Below are positions 47,093 through 55,707 of a stretch of 64,000 nucleotides of DNA, piece after piece. Origin of the DNA: Petasospora fabianii. Taxonomy: Eukaryota; Ascomycota; Saccharomycetes; Phaffomycetales; Wickerhamomycetaceae. The stretch spans positions 2,108,001 to 2,172,000 of the forward strand of contig CP048715.1 of assembly GCA_022641835.1 (NCBI GenBank). Direction: 5' to 3'. The position numbers and the translations under genes were made by a program. The notes beneath the pieces were generated by a model that did not search any database, was not told the origin of the DNA, and saw nothing but the letters and a program-made list of their open reading frames with translations. How positions within the stretch are numbered: the first letter of the stretch is position 1; each line of letters starts with the position of its first letter.

Positions 47093-49965
47093 TCAAGAAT
47101 CGTCCTCATCGACGTAGTCGTCATCATCGTCAACGACCTCGTCTGTGTCTGGTTTGTCCTTTGCGCCGCCCTTGGAGACACTTGTGGATTGGCCGGCTCT
47201 GAGGATAGCCACAGGGTGGTTCGTCTTGTTGTAAGTTCTCGTAAGCTTTGTCTTTGCAGCTGTTGGAATCTTCTTTAGAGCAGGAGCTGTCGAATCCAGC
47301 CCGATAGGGAACTCAAGCAAGTAGTCGAAGTCGGTCTTAGACAAGTAGTAAGTGTCCAAGAGCTCAATCACCTCAGCGATACCATCAGCACCTCTAGTCT
47401 GTAATGGTGCTAGCAACTTCTTGGCCAACACCGGGATGTACTCCATTCTGAACTCCTTGGCACTTGTAGCAGTACGCAAACGAGAGCGGTATTGTAACTC
47501 CGTGAGCAAACGGTAGTACTTACCAGTTTTGGAGTTTTGGCCCAACCAACCAGCGAAGTTGATACGACCAGTAACAGCACCTGCAACGAATGAACCAGGT
47601 CTCACAGCGGACAGGATGGCATGCAATGGCATAAGGGACCATTGCTGTTCAGATCCATGAATCTTTGCGTCCACCAGGTCTGACTCACTGAAGGAGTCTG
47701 CAGCTCTTGCAGCAAGTTCCAAGTGTTGGAGACGGGATGCTCCTTTCATTGGACGTGTGTTGAGATAGTTTTCCTGCATCATGAGAGGTACAAAGGCATG
47801 GTCATCAAAGTAGTATTCCATCTTCTTGAAGAGGGGCACTTCACTGTTTTCTAAGTAGATACCACCACTCAGTAATCTTGGAATGATGTCAAAGATTTTC
47901 AATGCAACGTTCTTTTGCCAATCTTGGGAAATGGACTTGGTGTTTGATGAATCAATTTGCTTGTCTGTAGTGGAAACTGTTGAGAGCAAATTGATGATTT
48001 GTCTAATGTCATTGTTTGTAGCTGCGACGATCTTATCGATCACGTTTGGATCAAGTTTTATCTTTTCTCTTAATGCAATGGTCATCAATCTCGATTTCAT
48101 CTCCTTCGCTGATGGTCTTCTGAATGGTAGGTCAATCGTACAGCGGTCAAACACTCTCATCTTTGGAAGAGACTTGTCATTACAGATCAAGATCAATGGA
48201 GTTTGAGTTTTACGACAGAAGGCGGCAAGCTCACCAGCTCCACCTCTATCACCACCGGACATACCGTCAACCTCATCCATAATGATACAGAATTTGTTGT
48301 TATTTGAAGATTCCACATCCTGTTTCTGGAAGAAACCCATCACGGAGGAGTTGTTAAGCACGTTACCAATGCTTCCTTTCAACAAGTTTTTGGAACGAAC
48401 GTCCGATGCATTCTTTTCGATAATATCAAAACCTAGCGTCTTAGCAACAAGATGAGCAGCACTGGTCTTACCAATACCCGGAGGTCCAGAGAGCAAGACA
48501 GCTCTCTCGCTTTCTCCCTTCTCTGGTTTTTTCCCACCAAAGCGGCTATGCCATGACTCAAGCCATTGCTGGAGTTTCTGAATTGTCCCCTTATTACCAC
48601 ACAGCTGTTCGAGCTTAGTTGGTGCATATCTCACGGTCCACAGCTTATCTGCATCAGTCAACAGCTTTGACGGTGTCACAGGAATACCAGCCTTTTGAGC
48701 CTTCTTAACCTCAGCCTCCCTTTTCTTCTGTTCACGCTCAGCTTCCTCAAGCAGTTTCTTGCTCTCATCCATTGCCTTTCTCTCTTCCTCCATTTTCTTG
48801 ATCCGGGCCTTTTCAGCAGCTTCACCATCACCACCTTCAGCTGGCATACTAGCGATCAATTGTAAGAAGCCGTTCTGATCAATTGTCTTGATCCCGAATT
48901 GCTTAATCTTCTTCACCTTGGATGGACCTGCTTCGGCACCAAGAACAACGAGAGATGTCTTTCCACTGATGGACTTTGTCACCTTGGCACCATATTTCTT
49001 TGCAGCGTCTTCCAAGTCAGTACGTGGAATATCAGGAGGAACACCGGTGAAAACGATGGTGAGACTCATGAGACAGCCCGGTTGACCTTCTGGGATCGTT
49101 ACAGTACCAGTGCTTTGTGGGAGTGTAGCTTGACGGGCCTTGAAGTCTCTGAAGTTGAATCCAGACCCAGAAGAAGTATCAATATCTTCCGGTAGTTCTG
49201 CGTCTGGAATAGTGGCAAGGATGTCCATAGCATTAACACCTGTTGGTTTTGCACCGGATGATGTGATCTTTTTAGTTGGACTTTTAGTCTTGGTCGGAGT
49301 CTTGGTCTTGGTTGAAGATTTAGACTTGCGTGGGGATTCATGATCCTCTGGGACTTCAGCATTTGGTTCTTCATCCTCACCATCATCATACTTTTCATCC
49401 AGCATTTCCAAGTCGTCATCCTGTTCGAAGACATCGTCATTCATTTCAAAATCCTCATCGCCTTCTTCATCGTCAACTACGGTGGCTCGTGGGTTCGGCT
49501 TACCAGAGTTAGCTTGATCGTTGTCGCTAATGGAGTCCTTAACAGCACTTGAAGCCTTGACAGCAGCTTTTCTCTGTCTTTTTCTTGATGGCTGGATGGT
49601 TTCTTCATCATCGTGATCGTCATCATCATCATCATCGAGATTGATCACTTCATGTCCTCTCTTACTGGGTTGTGCGTCATCTTCGTCCTTGGTGGCAGTG
49701 CGAGAGGGCTGAGCTTTTTTAACTGGAGAGGATTTTGATGTTTCCTGCTTCACAGCTGCCGTGGACTTGTTCGGAACAGTTGATGCTCGTTTCTGATTTC
49801 AATTCTGTTAGTTTGAGTTCCTTTCTGATAGTATGGCAATCGACGCGTCTGATGCTGCGGAGAAGCATCACTTCTCCAGACGACACCAATTGAGGGTGAG
49901 AGCGAACTTACTTTTGGCGTAGCTTTTTTGCCACCTGTACCGAAGAAGTCTCTGATGTCAACCAT
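47093..49965 (-). CDS. RFC1: RFC1, large subunit of replication factor C (one intron)
   Basis: Spliced gene: exon 1 at 49912-49965 (18 codons), intron 49793-49911, exon 2 at 47093-49792, giving 917 residues. Exon 1 encodes MVDIRDFFGTGGKKATPK, matching the PIP-like start of S. cerevisiae Rfc1 (MVNISDFFG). Then a long acidic/basic disordered stretch, a BRCT domain (about 255-333, 'LTIVFTGVP', 'GAKVTKSISGKTSLVVLG'), an AAA+ module with Walker A GPPGIGKT (454-461) and Walker B IIMDEVDG (521-528), and the RFC collar. It loads PCNA onto primed DNA. Exon 2 alone has no ATG near its start. ACGCGT boxes lie in the promoter and in the intron. Confidence 0.95.
49793..49911 (-). other. RFC1: RFC1 intron (119 nt)
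   Basis: Donor GTAAGT after the AAA codon, branch point AAACTAAC, acceptor TCAG 16 nt later. Phase 0. It includes an ACGCGT at 49843-49848. Confidence 0.9.
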
Positions 49966-50271
49966 CTTGTCAATAGAGATTCTCCAAGTGTATCTAAGGA
50001 GAAATCGGCAGTGGCAATAGGCTCAATTAGTGACGCGTAGTAGGCCCCTGATCACCAAAAAACCTTCGCGTCGCGAAACGATGGATCCGAGTCGTTGGAT
50101 GTGCTGGCTGTCCCGATTTGGTGGTGCAAAGGACAACGACACACAGCGGTTCCAGACGAAGAGTTTGTTCAACGCGACGGCACTAGAGAGGAAGACAAAG
50201 CTCCCATCAAATAAATCGCCACGGCTACCCAACCAGCCAAGTATCAGCCGTTGAAGTGCCCTTGAATTGTC
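49966..50271. other. Divergent intergenic region RFC1/RUD3
   Basis: 306 bp between divergent ATGs, containing ACGCGT at 50033-50038 and CGCGAAA at 50072-50078 inside TTCGCGTCGCGAA. No gene seen. Confidence 0.5.
50033..50038. promoter_or_regulatory. MluI cell-cycle box (MCB) before RFC1
   Basis: ACGCGT, 68 bp upstream of the RFC1 ATG. MCBs bind MBF (Mbp1/Swi6) and drive G1/S transcription of replication genes in S. cerevisiae. Context and spacing fit. Confidence 0.65.
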
Positions 50272-51843
50272 ATGGGAAAGAACAACAAGAAAAGCAAGAA
50301 GTCACAAGCCAAAGCATCCCAGGATGGCACATCGACCACGTCTCCAACACCCAAAGATGAACCAAGCACCAATGACACATTCAGCAACTCACCTCGTGAC
50401 CAAGTTAGTGACGCTGAAAATGCAGCTTGCGATAGCACAGAGAAGACTGCATCGGATGAAACAGATCAGAATGGCGTTGATGCACTGGGCGATGGAGCAG
50501 GGGAGACCATGGACCAAGCGGGAGGAGTGGATGATTCAGGAGCTGAACAAGGAGGAGAAGAGACTAAGGATGCAGGTGGTTCTAAAGCTGGCTCTGAAGA
50601 TCGAAAATTTGAGCAGCAGGATGACTACGATGCAAAAGTGAAAGAGTTGGAGGAGAAGGTGAAGATGCTTACACTAAAGCTCGAGTCTAAGGAGAAGGAT
50701 GAGGATCCAGTCAAAGAAACCAAGCAGGATGATTCGGAAGAGGTACAAAAGCTAAGATATGAACTGGAAACTGTCAATGCCGACAAAGAAAAGATTCAGG
50801 TACAGTACGAAGCGCTTTTGGGAAGAATCGGCTCAATGAAGTCAGTGTTCAGCAAAATGAAAGAGTCTCAAGCTGAGCTCGAAGAGACCAAGGAAGAGTT
50901 GGAAAAATATGAGAAACAGAACATTCAACTCAAGTCTAAGATGGAATCTTATCAACGAGAGGCTCATGATGCTGAGAAGATGGTCACTGTTCTTAAGGAT
51001 GAAAGCGAATCACTAAATGCTGAGTGTGAACGTTTAAGTGATGAGTTGAGGACTTTGAGAAATGAATATGAAGAGAAGGAGTCCACATGGAGCTCTGAAA
51101 GATTATCCTTGACACAATCACAGTCAAAGCTAGAAAGGGAGCTCGAGAAACTCAAGGAGAGTAATGAGGAGTATATCATCACACTGGAGAATGACAAAAT
51201 GGTCAATTCATCTTTGAACAACGAGATATCCGTGCTCAATGACAAGACCAAGGACCTTGAAAGCACAATAACAAAACTTAAAAATGAAAAGGAGTCATAC
51301 ATCAAGATTACCGAGTCCCTACAGGACGATCTGAAAAAACTTCAGAGCGAGTTTGACACGGCATCTCAAAAGCATCTCGATTTATTTAACTCATTGGAGC
51401 AGGAACTTGAGTCTCAACGTAAACAATATGCGACTTTGCAAGCCACCAATTCCAAACTTGCTGAAGAGAACGGCAAGGTTGCCAAACTTGAGAGTGAAGT
51501 GAAAGAGAAACAACTCCAGATAGGAAAGCTCCGTCATGAAGCTGTGATCCTCAACGAACACCTAACCAAGGCCCTCCAACTCATCAAACGCAATAGTGAT
51601 GCTGAGACCGTTGATAAGGAGCTTGTGACGAACTTGTTTATCTCGTTCCTTACGATTCCAAGAGGTGACACCAAGAAGTTCGAAGTGTTACAGTTGATCT
51701 CGAACTATCTCAACTGGGACGAGGATAAGAAAATCCAGGCAGGGTTGTCCCACAACGCTACAGCGTCGAGATCAAAGCAAGCTAGAGAGAGCTTCGTGTC
51801 GCTATGGACGGAGTATTTGGAAAGTGAAAGTATGAAGAAGTGA
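50272..51843 (+). CDS. RUD3: RUD3, cis-Golgi golgin with GRAB domain
   Basis: 523 residues (S. cerevisiae Rud3 is 484). It starts MGKNNKKSKKSQAK, like Rud3, followed by an acidic disordered region to about 115, then long coiled coils (about 115-430, heptads rich in Glu/Lys/Leu). The C-terminus carries the GRIP-related Arf-binding domain: 'KLRHEAVILNEHLTKALQL', 'LVTNLFISFLTIPRGDTKKF' and 'LQLISNYLNWDEDKK', ending 'SFVSLWTEYLE'. Rud3 tethers vesicles at the cis-Golgi through Arf1 and Erv14. Divergent from RFC1 and followed by AIM41, the same order as in S. cerevisiae. Confidence 0.94.
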   Translation: MGKNNKKSKKSQAKASQDGTSTTSPTPKDEPSTNDTFSNSPRDQVSDAENAACDSTEKTASDETDQNGVDALGDGAGETMDQAGGVDDSGAEQGGEETKDAGGSKAGSEDRKFEQQDDYDAKVKELEEKVKMLTLKLESKEKDEDPVKETKQDDSEEVQKLRYELETVNADKEKIQVQYEALLGRIGSMKSVFSKMKESQAELEETKEELEKYEKQNIQLKSKMESYQREAHDAEKMVTVLKDESESLNAECERLSDELRTLRNEYEEKESTWSSERLSLTQSQSKLERELEKLKESNEEYIITLENDKMVNSSLNNEISVLNDKTKDLESTITKLKNEKESYIKITESLQDDLKKLQSEFDTASQKHLDLFNSLEQELESQRKQYATLQATNSKLAEENGKVAKLESEVKEKQLQIGKLRHEAVILNEHLTKALQLIKRNSDAETVDKELVTNLFISFLTIPRGDTKKFEVLQLISNYLNWDEDKKIQAGLSHNATASRSKQARESFVSLWTEYLESESMKK

Positions 51844-52021
51844 AAATAAAATAACGAGTAATTTGACATATAGAAGTCAACCTTTGTTGTAGCGTGCGCG
51901 GCCCAGAAGCCTGGATCGATCGAGAGAAGCTCCTCAGGAAAACAATAAACGATCGAATGCAGTGACGACCGATTTCTCTATATTCAGCAAGACGTACACA
52001 CGACCCCACCTACCATTAAAG

Positions 52022-52570
52022 ATGTTTAGTAGATCACTTGGAAACACCAGGGGAATGCTCCTCTCGCAGGTCAGATTTCAAAGCACGCAGGCGTACAAGG
52101 ATGCTATTGCCACGCTCAAGACAGATCTCAAGCTCGCCATGCGTGAAAAGAACCAACTCAAGAGAGATACCGTCAAGGGGCTCCTCTCTGCCATCAAGAA
52201 CAAGGAGATTGACACTAAGCCATCGCAGCATAACGAATTCCTCCTTTTCGAGCTTTACTCTAAAGCCATCACGCAGAGAAAGGACTCCGCTGCTGAGTAT
52301 CTAAAGCTCGACAGAGCCGAATTGGCTGAGAAGGAGCAGAAGGAGATCGAGGTTATCAAGACCTATTTAGCGGACTTGCCAGTTGCTACACAAGAGGAGA
52401 TCGATGAAAAGGTGAAGGCGCTGCTTGAGGAGATTATGAAGGATGGTCCTGTCAAGATTGGTCAGGTGTTTGGTAAGGTTCAGTGGGACGTTGTTAAGAA
52501 TGAGTGGAAGGCCAGCGAGAGTGCTGTTAGAGCCACCATTGCAAAGATTCACAGACAGATGAGCCAGTAA
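52022..52570 (+). CDS. AIM41: AIM41, mitochondrial YqeY/GatB-domain protein
   Basis: 182 residues from ATG 52022 (MFSRSLGNTRGMLLSQVRFQ), an Arg-rich amphipathic mitochondrial presequence. The remainder is a YqeY-like domain ('DLKLAMREKNQLKRDTVKGL', 'AAEYLKLDRAELAEKEQKE', 'IKTYLADLP') shared with the tail of GatB amidotransferase subunits. In bacteria it assists tRNA-dependent amidation; in yeast the role is unclear, with deletion affecting mitochondrial inheritance. Directly follows RUD3 in the same orientation, as in S. cerevisiae (YOR215C-YOR216C). Confidence 0.92.
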   Translation: MFSRSLGNTRGMLLSQVRFQSTQAYKDAIATLKTDLKLAMREKNQLKRDTVKGLLSAIKNKEIDTKPSQHNEFLLFELYSKAITQRKDSAAEYLKLDRAELAEKEQKEIEVIKTYLADLPVATQEEIDEKVKALLEEIMKDGPVKIGQVFGKVQWDVVKNEWKASESAVRATIAKIHRQMSQ

Positions 52571-52916
52571 ATCAATTACAAAAAGCTGAAAAGGGGGTGA
52601 CTTGGAAAAACATGCTGTACATAAAAGAGGCCGTAGATGGCCGTAATGACGTTAATACATAGATTACAACCCATCTATCGTAAAGACTAGAGTCCACATT
52701 AAATACTTTGATAAAAAGGCAAGGATAGCACATGCGAACGTAGTGAATGTAATAACGAATGAATGGCGAATGTGCAAATGTGCACGGAGTGTGAGTCATT
52801 AGTTGTATGTGCGAGAAAGTGTAAGGAATGAACCGGGAAAGTCAATGGCCGTGATAATTGCAAACAAAAACATGAGAACAAGTACAGGAGAAGTCATGCA
52901 AAAATAGGGGGTAGCT
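52571..52916. other. Convergent intergenic region AIM41/RSR1
   Basis: 346 bp between two 3' ends, A+T-rich with many TG/TA steps; probably 3' UTRs. No gene seen. Confidence 0.4.
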
Positions 52917-53636
52917 TCAAAGAATAGTACAGCTTGTCTTCTTTTTTTTCTTCTTGATTGGAGCGGAGCCAGAAGAAGATGCGCCAACCTTACCTAGAGG
53001 CTTTGGTTGAACAGGAGCCTTGTTGGACAGCGGTCCAGATGATGGCTTGGCGTTAGTTGGAGATGTACCAGCGGAGACGGCAGCGATTGGGGTAGCTGGT
53101 GTTGAAGCCTGCTTCTGGCTCTCCAAGGTTTCATTTCTCATAATCTGTCTCACGACATCAACAAATGCTTCATCAACGTTGGTCTTGTGCATGGCAGAGG
53201 TCTCATAGAATGGCACACGACCCCATTTTTCACTGATAGAAATACCATCTTCTGGCTTCAAGACTCTTTCATCCACAAGATCACACTTGTTACCAATCAA
53301 CACCATCGGCACATTCGTCGCGTCCTTGATACGCAGCACTTGTTCTCTCAACGCGAGTAGTTCCTCCAGGGAAGACTCATCGGTGACTGAGTATACAAGA
53401 AGGAATCCCTTTCCTGATTTGATGTATAGCTCACGCATTGCGGTGAACTGCGCCACTCCAGCTGTGTCGAGGATCTCGAGATCACAAGCGCGTCCATCGA
53501 CTTCAATCTGTTTGCGGTATGAGTCCTCGATCGTTGGGTCGTACGAGTCGATATACACGCCCTGGACGAACTGTACTGTGAGAGAGGACTTTCCGACACC
53601 TCCGGCACCGAGTACAACAACCTTATAGTCTCTCAT
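52917..53636 (-). CDS. RSR1: RSR1/BUD1, Ras-like GTPase for bud-site selection
   Basis: 239 residues. G1 loop GAGGVGKS at 10-17, effector '[12 protein letters not shown]' at 32-43, DTAG at 57-60 followed by VAQF, 'LIGNKCDL' near 112-119 and 'ETSAMHKTN' near 146. The C-terminal tail is Pro/Ser-rich, then polybasic 'KKKKKK' and CTIL, a CAAX box favouring geranylgeranylation; S. cerevisiae Rsr1 also ends CTIL. Residue 61 is Val, where S. cerevisiae has Ile and Ras has Gly/Gln nearby. Rsr1 directs Cdc24/Cdc42 to the bud site and is switched off by Bud2, encoded in this window. Confidence 0.95.
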   Translation of the reverse strand: MRDYKVVVLGAGGVGKSSLTVQFVQGVYIDSYDPTIEDSYRKQIEVDGRACDLEILDTAGVAQFTAMRELYIKSGKGFLLVYSVTDESSLEELLALREQVLRIKDATNVPMVLIGNKCDLVDERVLKPEDGISISEKWGRVPFYETSAMHKTNVDEAFVDVVRQIMRNETLESQKQASTPATPIAAVSAGTSPTNAKPSSGPLSNKAPVQPKPLGKVGASSSGSAPIKKKKKKTSCTIL

Positions 53637-54084
53637 TGTTGAGTATTTGTGTGTGTATATGCGTTATACGTGTGTGTAGATGTGTGTGTTTACGTGTGTG
53701 TTTACGTGTGTGTGTTTATCGAATCTGGGAAGCGAGGGGAATTAGGGTTCCGGGTTCGGAGGGCAAGATAAAGCACGCTAATGGAGCAGAACGACGGCCA
53801 GTTTAATTCACCAGTTTATTGTGGGTCTCTTGTAAGGGAGCAATGGATTTGGAGAGTCTGTGGTGGTGAAGTGAAACTGGGAAGCGTTGAATAAATGTTG
53901 TGAGGTCCGAGTGGGACGTGTAAATTCTTTTCCGACTTTTCGCGTCGCTTGAGCTGTTGGTCCCAATGCGGAAGGTGGGGTCTCGGAAGGGCACACATCT
54001 CAGTTACTGCTCCACGGTCTACACTGCATTGGAGATCAATTCCGTTTGCTCGATAACATGCATTAAGACTTGTTAGATCCCTTT
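53637..54084. other. Intergenic region, RSR1 promoter
   Basis: 448 bp upstream of RSR1 and downstream of OCH1. It holds a TG-repeat tract next to the RSR1 ATG and TTTTCGCGTCGC at 53937-53948 (CGCGAAA on the minus strand), about 300 bp from the ATG. No gene seen. Confidence 0.45.
53648..53718 (-). repeat. CA/TG-rich repeat tract in the RSR1 leader
   Basis: About 70 bp made of TGTG runs broken by TTTACG (unit about TTTACGTGTGTG, repeated two to three times), starting about 12 bp before the RSR1 ATG. In the transcript it is CACA-rich. Lacks the GGG of telomeric repeats. The OCH1 leader at 55363-55390 has a similar CA-rich tract. Confidence 0.7.
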
Positions 54085-55362
54085 TTATTCCTTTTGGACA
54101 GGGCTCTTCCTTGGCTTTCTGTAGGACTTCTTGCTCTTCTTCATCGACTCATCTCCGTTCATTCTTTCGTCCTCGGGCTTCCAACTTCCTTCAAACATGT
54201 GTCTGACATAGGCATCCTTGTGCTCAGGAGACTTGGATCCCATATGGCCGACTCCCGGTGAGAAGCCTGTGATTGGAAGAACAAGCACATCGTCGAGCAC
54301 CACTGGCTCCTCCATGAGCGTGAAGAAGTGCCAATCGACACCATCTCTGGCAATGTTGAGCCCCTTGTTGTATTCGTTTTTTGGTGTAGGATTGATCACT
54401 TTGACATTTGGGTCATACTTCATAACACCATTCATATACTTGAACACCTCGTCGGTGAAGATTCCTGGCCCCGTCCAGTTCATAATGTCATCACCGGCAT
54501 CTTTCCCAACAACTCTCTTCAAAGTGCCATCCTTCTCCTTTTGCAATGTGATTTCAGTGATACGAGCAATCAATTCACCAAGCATCGGATGCCCCGGTTT
54601 GGCCTGGATGGTCCACTGACAGAATTGAACACGCTTAGCGTAGTACTTATCCCAATCTGGTCTATCAGGGTCCGCCTCAATGCCCACCACGAGTCCAGCT
54701 TCGTTGGGTTGGTCATAGAGCGTTGTGTTGGATGAGACCCAGGTTGATGCTGGCTTGAGCGATACTGTGTCCACGTCTGAGTAGATGCCTCCACGGGCAA
54801 AGAGGATCAGATATCTGAAGAAGTCAGCCTTGAGAATCGGCTTCGGTAGCAGCTCATATGCTCGGAGTACCTGCGGCACAGTCTGGTATAGATGATTCAC
54901 GAGATCATGAGCAACGCTATCTGGAATCAGCGAATAGATGTGGTCTGGGTTCTTCTCAACCCATTTCTCTGTGAACTTGTAAAAAGTGCTCGAAAACTCT
55001 TCATCGTCTCGTGGATACTTCCATGTTTGCCATATCAGCTTAGGGATCGGGTCGGTGCGAGAGTAGGGGAACTGGAAGTGGAGCTGCTCCCTTAGCGTAG
55101 CGTCGTCAGCGAGTCTGTCCTGTTTCCCCGTGTCCTCTTTGAATATATTGATCGAGGCAAATTGAGCAGCATCGGTGACTGGTGTCTTGGTGTTCCTCAG
55201 CACTCGCTCGACAAAGCTATTGTTGGAGTTGGCAATGCCATAGACAGATCTGTACACGCTGACGAGACAGAAGATTGTAAGGCCAGTGAGCAATATCGTG
55301 CGCGCCCGTTTGTTGCGCTGGACGGTCTTGAAGGTGGATTTTACCGCCTTAAGTTGGACCAT
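54085..55362 (-). CDS. OCH1: OCH1, Golgi initiating alpha-1,6-mannosyltransferase (GT32)
   Basis: 425 residues, type II membrane protein: basic N-terminus, signal anchor at about 21-42 ('ARTILLTGLTIFCLVSVY'), stem, and GT32 catalytic domain from about 95. The DXD metal site is D196-V-D198 in 'FARGGIYSDVDT'. 'GLVVGIEADPDRPDWDKYYA', 'FCQWTIQAKPGHP', 'IMNWTGPGIFTDEVFKYMN' and 'PITGFSPGVGHMG' match S. cerevisiae Och1 very closely; HOC1 is the less similar alternative. It adds the first alpha-1,6-mannose of the N-glycan outer chain in the cis-Golgi. The C-terminus has a Lys/Arg-rich extension. Confidence 0.9.
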   Translation of the reverse strand: MVQLKAVKSTFKTVQRNKRARTILLTGLTIFCLVSVYRSVYGIANSNNSFVERVLRNTKTPVTDAAQFASINIFKEDTGKQDRLADDATLREQLHFQFPYSRTDPIPKLIWQTWKYPRDDEEFSSTFYKFTEKWVEKNPDHIYSLIPDSVAHDLVNHLYQTVPQVLRAYELLPKPILKADFFRYLILFARGGIYSDVDTVSLKPASTWVSSNTTLYDQPNEAGLVVGIEADPDRPDWDKYYAKRVQFCQWTIQAKPGHPMLGELIARITEITLQKEKDGTLKRVVGKDAGDDIMNWTGPGIFTDEVFKYMNGVMKYDPNVKVINPTPKNEYNKGLNIARDGVDWHFFTLMEEPVVLDDVLVLPITGFSPGVGHMGSKSPEHKDAYVRHMFEGSWKPEDERMNGDESMKKSKKSYRKPRKSPVQKE

Positions 55363-55707
55363 TGTCTCTGTGTGTTTGTTTGTGTGTGACTTAGAGTAGG
55401 CTATAAGGGTGCGGTGGCTGTGTGAAATATTTGATTTGGACCAGCACTAGGGCTTAAAGCGAACATCTTGACATTTCTTGTCGCGTCACGAATCTCAGGA
55501 ACAGCGCGCCACGGAGAACAGGGGGGTCTAGACCACTCTCAAACAAGATCATAACTGAAATAGTTGTAGTATCGCTACTGCTCTACAAGTTCTGGATTTC
55601 TAAACAGTTCATCAATTAAATATGTAAAGCGATGAAGGTATGAACAACAAACGTCAACAGTCGTGGATAGTGGGGAAATCATTAACAAGAGGTATTACCA
55701 GATACGC
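55363..55707. other. Intergenic region, OCH1 promoter
   Basis: 345 bp between tandem minus-strand genes: OCH1 promoter and CA-rich leader on the left, 3' end of the glucose transporter on the right. No gene seen. Confidence 0.4.

Noticed and set aside
53648-53718. TG tract as an interstitial telomeric repeat.
   Set aside because: It lacks the GGG or GG spacing of yeast telomere units and sits in the leader of RSR1, where CA-rich transcripts are common in this window.
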